From Topomyia yanbarensis (lineage: Eukaryota > Arthropoda > Insecta > Diptera > Culicidae), in contig NC_080672.1 of NCBI RefSeq assembly GCF_030247195.1, positions 398,677,037 through 398,741,036 on the forward strand: DNA of 64,000 nucleotides, in the 5' to 3' direction. The position numbers and the translations under genes were made by a program. The first letter of the stretch is position 1; each line of letters opens with the position of its first letter. Positions 58,871 through 64,000 of this stretch are shown one piece after another. The notes beneath the pieces are model-generated. The model did no database searches and was not told the origin of the DNA. It was given only the letters and a program-made list of their open reading frames with translations.

Positions 58871-61202
58871 ATGAAACGGAAGCAAAAGAACGTTTTACTG
58901 CAAGTCGTAGATCAAGTGGAGGGAAAGTACTACTGCAAAGCCAATTCCGCTTGCCAGTACAATCAAAGTACTTATTTTCCGGGTAATTTCAAGAGACACC
59001 TTGCTGCTAAACATCCCGAAGTTCTTACAAGGTTGGGTATTCCTACAACCGATGCCGTAGAGTCTCAGGCTAAGAAGCAAAAGAAGCTGGTAGTAAATAC
59101 GGATCGAAAAACGATTTTGTGTGGCACTCTGCTTTTGCTGGCGGAAGGCTACCCACTTTCATTTCCCGAGAGCCGAGGATTTCGGAAGTTGGTAGGACCA
59201 CTTTGGAAAGCAGTGGGTATAACAGCGAACCGCAATACCCTTTCTTCGATGGTTACCGATACTTCCTCCGTAATGCGACACTGTATGAAGTTGGAATTGG
59301 CAGGTCGTATGGTGAACATTAAGGTTGATAGTGCTACTCGTGGAAATAGACATGTGTTCGGGATAAATGTTCAGTATTACATGGAAGGTAGGATAGTGAT
59401 TCGCAACCTTGGTAAGTCGATAAATTTGATTAAACAAGCTGTGTTATTCAACCTATGATCCTTTTCACAGCCATGAAAGAAATGCATGAACGTCAAACGA
59501 AGGAAAACCTAAAAGCGGCCATAGATGAACAAATGGAACGTTATGGCATCAAGCTAAATCAGATTTACTCTGTGACTCACGATAATGGCGCAAACATGTG
59601 TGCAACGGTTAGTCTTATGAGGAAAATGATAGAAGACGAGCACGTAGAAGATTCCTTTAGAGCGAGATCGATTTTGATGAAGTACATACCAAGCGATACT
59701 ACCGATGGTGATGAAGGTACTGATGTTACCGATGATGAGAGTGATGTTCGAAGCGACGAGGATGATATAAATGAAGACTCAGATGATTTCACTGATGGTC
59801 AGGAAGGTGATGAAGAGAAACCAACTGCACCGGAAAAGGAAGATCTGTTTGGTGAAAAAGTTGAGGAAATTATCGGAAGTACCCGATGCGCTGCTCACAC
59901 AGCTCAGTTGGCAGTATGGGATGTATTGGGACCATACGAGAGAAGAATTAACAAAATTAAAAAAACCGTCATCAAATTGCGACAGCAAAAATTTCACAAG
60001 CATTTGAGGACTGCCAATGCTCACCTTCCACCTATTGGAAACAGGACACGATGGAATGGAACGTTCCTCATGATGAAAGCTTTAGCATCTCAGAAGACTT
60101 TCTATATTCAGATGAGGAAAAGTTTTTCGGAGATAGGTATACTATACATGTTTTCAATATTATCATGTACGTACATGGATTATTGTCTAAATTCCCTTAA
60201 CTTCAACCCTCACACTTTCAAACTGCATGTTGCATAGTCTATATATCAACTTATTTCAGATTTTTCTAACGACTGGAAGTTCATTGAGAGGTTCTGTGAA
60301 GCATTTGAGCCAGTTTATTTCTTAACACTGAAACTTCAAAAAGAACATGTACCGCTGTCCGATTTTTATGCTTGTTGGCTACTGTGCCAGGCAAAAGTAT
60401 CGTTGGTGAGATCGAATGTCCTCGCTACACGACTAGCTGCAGCACTTCAAAAACGCGTGAAAAAATTGATGGGAAGTATGCAGTTCATATCTTGCCTATA
60501 CCTCGATCCCAGATTCAATTTTCTTGGGTCTAAGAGATTGTCGGCTGAAGATAAAGAAAAAGCACAGGTTAGTGTATTTATCTTTACACTTTTTGGATGA
60601 CATGCGTAATGAATTTAAATTATATACAAAACTTCAAATATTCTTTGATATTCTAGGACTTTCTGCTGAGAGTATCCAACCGTTTGGACGAGTTAGAAGG
60701 CATTGAGACCGTGGAAAATTTATCTATGTCCGCTGATACGAACAACGACGACGATGTAGAACAATTCCTAACAACCTTTTTTGAAGAAGACACTTCTCAT
60801 ACTGCTACGTCGCATTTCAAAGAATCACTCATTCTTCAACTAAAAGAGCTTGAAATGCGTGAGAAGGTGTCTATTTCTTCAGTTCTTACAACAGTACAAC
60901 CGCAGGAGCCAGAACCTTCCTCCAGCCAAAAAAATTACAATACGCCTTTTGATATTTTAAAGTACTGGGAGAATCAAAAGTTTGTATCTCCGATGCTATA
61001 TCGGATAGCAATGGTCGTATTAGCAGCTCCATCAACACAGGTATCAGTCGAGCGTGCATTTAGTGCACTGAAAATCGTTCTTTCTGATCTTCGAATGAAC
61101 TTGTCCGAACGATCTGTCGAGAATTTACTACTGATCAAACTAAATCCAGATCTTTTGGAGAAAGCTGCCAAGATGAACGACACCGATCAAGAAGTTAACT
61201 GA
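58871..61202 (+). CDS. hAT superfamily transposase / ZBED-like protein, four exons, intact
   Basis: Exons are 58871-59411, 59471-60136, 60260-60567 and 60657-61202, joined by GT-AG introns of 59, 123 and 89 bases. The join is open and gives 686 residues. The N-terminus has a BED-type zinc-finger-like segment (cysteines about 22 and 28, then FKRHLAAKH). A DDE-type core follows: D153 in IKVDSATRGNRHVFGI, a second aspartate in SVTHDNGANM, then RCAAHTAQLAVWDVL and RTRWNGTFLMM. The C-terminus has the hAT dimerisation region STQVSVERAFSALK, including the third acidic residue. All three putative catalytic residues are kept. An acidic insert lies in the middle (DDESDVRSDEDDINEDSDD). No inverted ends or target duplication could be found, so it may be a host-adopted gene or an element with degraded ends. 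Confidence 0.88.
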
Positions 61203-61900
61203 TCCAACTAACGTTTTATTACCTCAAATATGTTGTTTTAAAATAATAAATAAAATTTGAAAAAAAAATTATTAGTAGACATTTATTCTTCAACGCAGGG
61301 TAGTTAATAGCAATAGTTTTGAAAATAACGGAACTCAGCGATGTCGACGACTTGAACTCCAATTAATCCATCAGTTTGTCTTAAATTTTGGTAGATTTAG
61401 CCACACTTTTATCTAAAGAATAAATTTAAAAATAATTGCAAAACCATGTAGCCAGTGACATTTTTCGGAATTACCATAACTGCTATCTTCAAAGTCCCTG
61501 GAACCCAACATCAAGGTCGACTACCAATTGTGCTTATAAGTCCAAGCGCCAGTAGAATAACATGTGCCGAGTGACAGTGAGAACTAGTATGACATGGTTG
61601 GATGACCGGCATTTATTTGTTTCACTACTGCACTAGGCATGCCAGCAGCTGTAATACAAATTTCAAACATTACGATAATGGGACGACTTCAGAGTGCGAA
61701 CAACTAAATCATTATTTAAACAAAATCACTTCTCCCGACGACAAATTTTCGTTTCCGAACTTTACCGAATAAATTGTGATGATTTTTTTTTTCGTTGATA
61801 TCGCTAAGCAGGCCTATCAATAGCGACCGGTAATAAAATCAAATAATGAGTCGGACGATCAAATATACTGGATGACTACTAGACTGAATGATTTTTTTCA
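61203..61900. other. No gene; possible LTR of the Bel-Pao element
   Basis: AT-rich. A purine run GGGGGAGG (minus strand, about 61911-61918) after the Pao reading frame could be a polypurine tract, in which case an LTR would run leftward from about 61900. Its limits cannot be shown with only one end in the window. Confidence 0.35.
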
Positions 61901-64000
61901 TCCTTGATCCTCCCCCGCGTTGCAGTTGCGGAGGAACTCAAGCATCCAGAGGCAGAACTGCTAACTTCGCCGTGGTTCGACTGAAAACACCGCTGTTGGT
62001 CTTTACCATCACCGCCCTGATTATCCCATCAGAACCTGGATGGACATTAACCACCCTGCCTAAACGCCATTGTTGGGGTGGCATATTCTCCTCCTTCAAA
62101 ACGACGAGATCTCCGATTCTTACTTCGGTGTATTTGCGATTGTGCTTCGGTCTGCGTTGTAGCTCCTGAAGATAGTCTCGTGACCACCTCTTCCAAAATT
62201 CGCTTCGCTTCTTCTGAATGATTTGATATCTGGACAGTGTACTTATGCCCAGGTGTTATCGCCTTCAGGTCATTAGGGTCAGCTGATTGAGGAACAAGCG
62301 GTCTCGAATTGAGGATGGCTTCAATCTGGGCAACCAAGGTGTTCCACTCATCGTAGGTAAACCTTCCATCGCCGACAACTCGTTTTATGTGACGCTTGGT
62401 TGATTTGATACCAGCTTCCCAAACGCCGCCGAACTCGGGAGACCGCGCCGGAATAAAGTGCCATTTTATTTCTTGAGGTAGACAGTAATCACTGAGCGCC
62501 TGCTTCATATCCCGTTGATTGAACAAGACGTATAGTTCATGCAGTGCCGAGTTCGCCCCGATGAAGTTTGTGGCGTTATCGGAGTGTATTTGGGTAGGGA
62601 CTCTACGTCTGGCCACGAAACGCTTCAGCACGTTGATGAAAGCTTGAGTTGATAGGTCCACTGCCAACTCGATATGGACCGCCTTTGTAACCATGCAAAT
62701 AAACAATGCAATATAAGTTTTCAGATACACCGGTTTCCGTGGGTTGCCTGTTTTGACGTGAAAAGGCCCACCGTAGTCGACACCAACTCTCGAGAAAACG
62801 TCTGATTGTGTCACACGAAATTTTGGTAAGTCTCCCATGTAACGCTTGATTTCCGGGGGATTTGTTTTGAAGCAGCGAATGCACCTTTTGAGATGCTTCT
62901 GGATCACATTCCGTCCATCAACAATCCAAAATCGCTGTCGAAGCGCCGATAACAAACCGCTGGGTCGCGTGCTTGATTCTGCCGCCTACACGTAATATTC
63001 CGGATTCGTATATGGGATTCAGCGAGCGCGAATCTCCCACATATTTGTGGTTCATATTCTGCGTAGTGTTGTACCTCTGTATCTGCTTGATATCCTCAGC
63101 GTAATATTGTCGCTGCACCAGGCTGACGATCATGTCAAGACTTACTTGATATTCTTCAACCGTAGGAAATACTTCATTGTCATTCGCTGTTCGTATCCCC
63201 TTCGTTTTTCTAATGAATGCCATCACTCTCCTCAGTTTACGAAATGAACTGTACCTTTCCAGAACCGGAAAGTCAATCGATTGACAACTGACTGGAAGCG
63301 CAATTGTTTTAACATCTGGTATCAAGATTTCTTCAGTAAACACAAACTCTTTGTAGGTAGCGGTACGCGAAAATGATGGACCATGCCACCAGACATCATT
63401 GTGCATTAGTTCTCCCGGTAGGACACCTCTCGACACCATATCCGCAGGATTCAAAGCTGACCGTATATACTTGAATTCATAACCCTTTGTAGATCGTTGT
63501 ATTTCAGCTACACGGTTGGCAACAAAAGTATTGAGTTCGTGTGGTGATTTTTTTAGCCAACAAAGGACGATTTGGGAATCCGTCCACAGAACGATGTTGT
63601 TGAAATCCAGTTTAAGTGCCGATGTGACTACCTTCACTAAACAAGACATCAGCAGGAATGCGCATAACTCCAAGCGGGGAACCGTCCGATTAGGAGCTAC
63701 CTTAGATTTGCTCGTCAGTAAATGCACTTCTGCGTTGCCGTTTGAACAAATTGAACGTATATACACACACGTACCGTAGGCTGCCAAGGACGCATCGGAG
63801 TAAGCGTAAAGTTCGATAGCGATTCTGTTGTCCGTCAGCACGTAACGATTGATAGTCATTCCAGCAGTTGCAATAAGACTCGCGATGAAATTAACCCAAT
63901 TGTTTCGTTGTTCTATTGGTACTGCTTCATCCCAGTCGATTTTTAATTTCCACAGTTCACGCATGAGAAGTTTGGAGACTAACGTGGCCGGTGCAAGCAG
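61901..64000 (-). mobile_element. Bel-Pao LTR retrotransposon, 3' half, decayed
   Basis: Minus strand, running out of the window at 64000. From the right: 63999-62960, the polymerase end and RNase H (ATLVSKLLMRELWKLKIDWD, ELYAYSDASLAAYGTCVYI, VLWTDSQIVLCWLKKSPHEL, ADMVSRGVLPGEL). Next 62960-62270, integrase: zinc-ligand CIRCFKTNP, core VDYGGPF, IHSDNATNFIGA and PEFGGVWEAG carrying the D-D-E residues. Last 62150-61940, the domain usual at the Pao C-terminus (GDLVVLKEENMPPQQWRLGR, VHPGSDGIIRAV). A deletion plus frameshift at about 62955 removes the segment between RNase H and integrase, and another frame slip and shortening occurs near 62230-62160. Not functional. Confidence 0.88.

Overview
This is a eukaryotic, AT-rich, repeat-saturated window. 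Host genes have short GT-AG introns, and the transposon families (RTE-like, R1-like and I/LOA-like LINEs, Ty1/copia, Bel-Pao, mariner and hAT elements, and many MITEs with TA, TAA, 7-bp and 8-bp target duplications) resemble a culicine mosquito genome, most likely Aedes. The species call is inference. The protein and repeat identities rest on what can be read in the sequence plus family knowledge; no search was run.

Host genes are few. A two-exon CUE-domain gene (+) lies at 13.5-14.8 kb. A two-exon NUDT9-like ADP-ribose pyrophosphatase gene (-) lies at 27.3-28.2 kb. A compact gene for a 103-residue secreted peptide (-) lies at 42.9-43.3 kb, with its own TATA box and poly(A) signal. A four-exon family 18 chitinase gene (-) at 44.9-46.3 kb carries a frameshift in exon 2. 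The retromer subunit gene Vps35 (+) is complete in seven coding exons at 53.8-57.2 kb. A four-exon hAT-type transposase gene (+) at 58.9-61.2 kb is open throughout and could be a young transposon or a domesticated gene.

The rest is mostly mobile DNA. From 6.5 to 10 kb a degraded plus-strand LINE is interrupted by a MITE and by a 1.4-kb hAT element. From 16.9 to 20.9 kb an R1-like LINE carries a mariner-like element, which itself carries a Harbinger-like MITE. From 22.5 to 24.8 kb there are I/LOA-like LINE remnants with a piggyBac-like MITE. From 29.3 to 30.5 kb three copies of one MITE family are nested inside each other. From 48.1 to 53.4 kb there is a nest about six layers deep: copia, RTE-like LINE, a pair of TA-MITEs, a 2-bp-TSD MITE, a 1.9-kb element with an 8-bp TSD, then a SINE piece and another MITE. 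The right edge (61.9-64 kb) is the 3' half of a decayed Bel-Pao element on the minus strand, running out of the window.

The genes show no sign of acting as one pathway; they are separate loci in transposon-rich DNA. I found no new multi-gene system. The strongest unusual signals are structural: exact nested insertions, a 400-bp palindrome next to Vps35, a 31-bp near-perfect hairpin downstream of the CUE gene, and MITE families with unusual target-duplication lengths.
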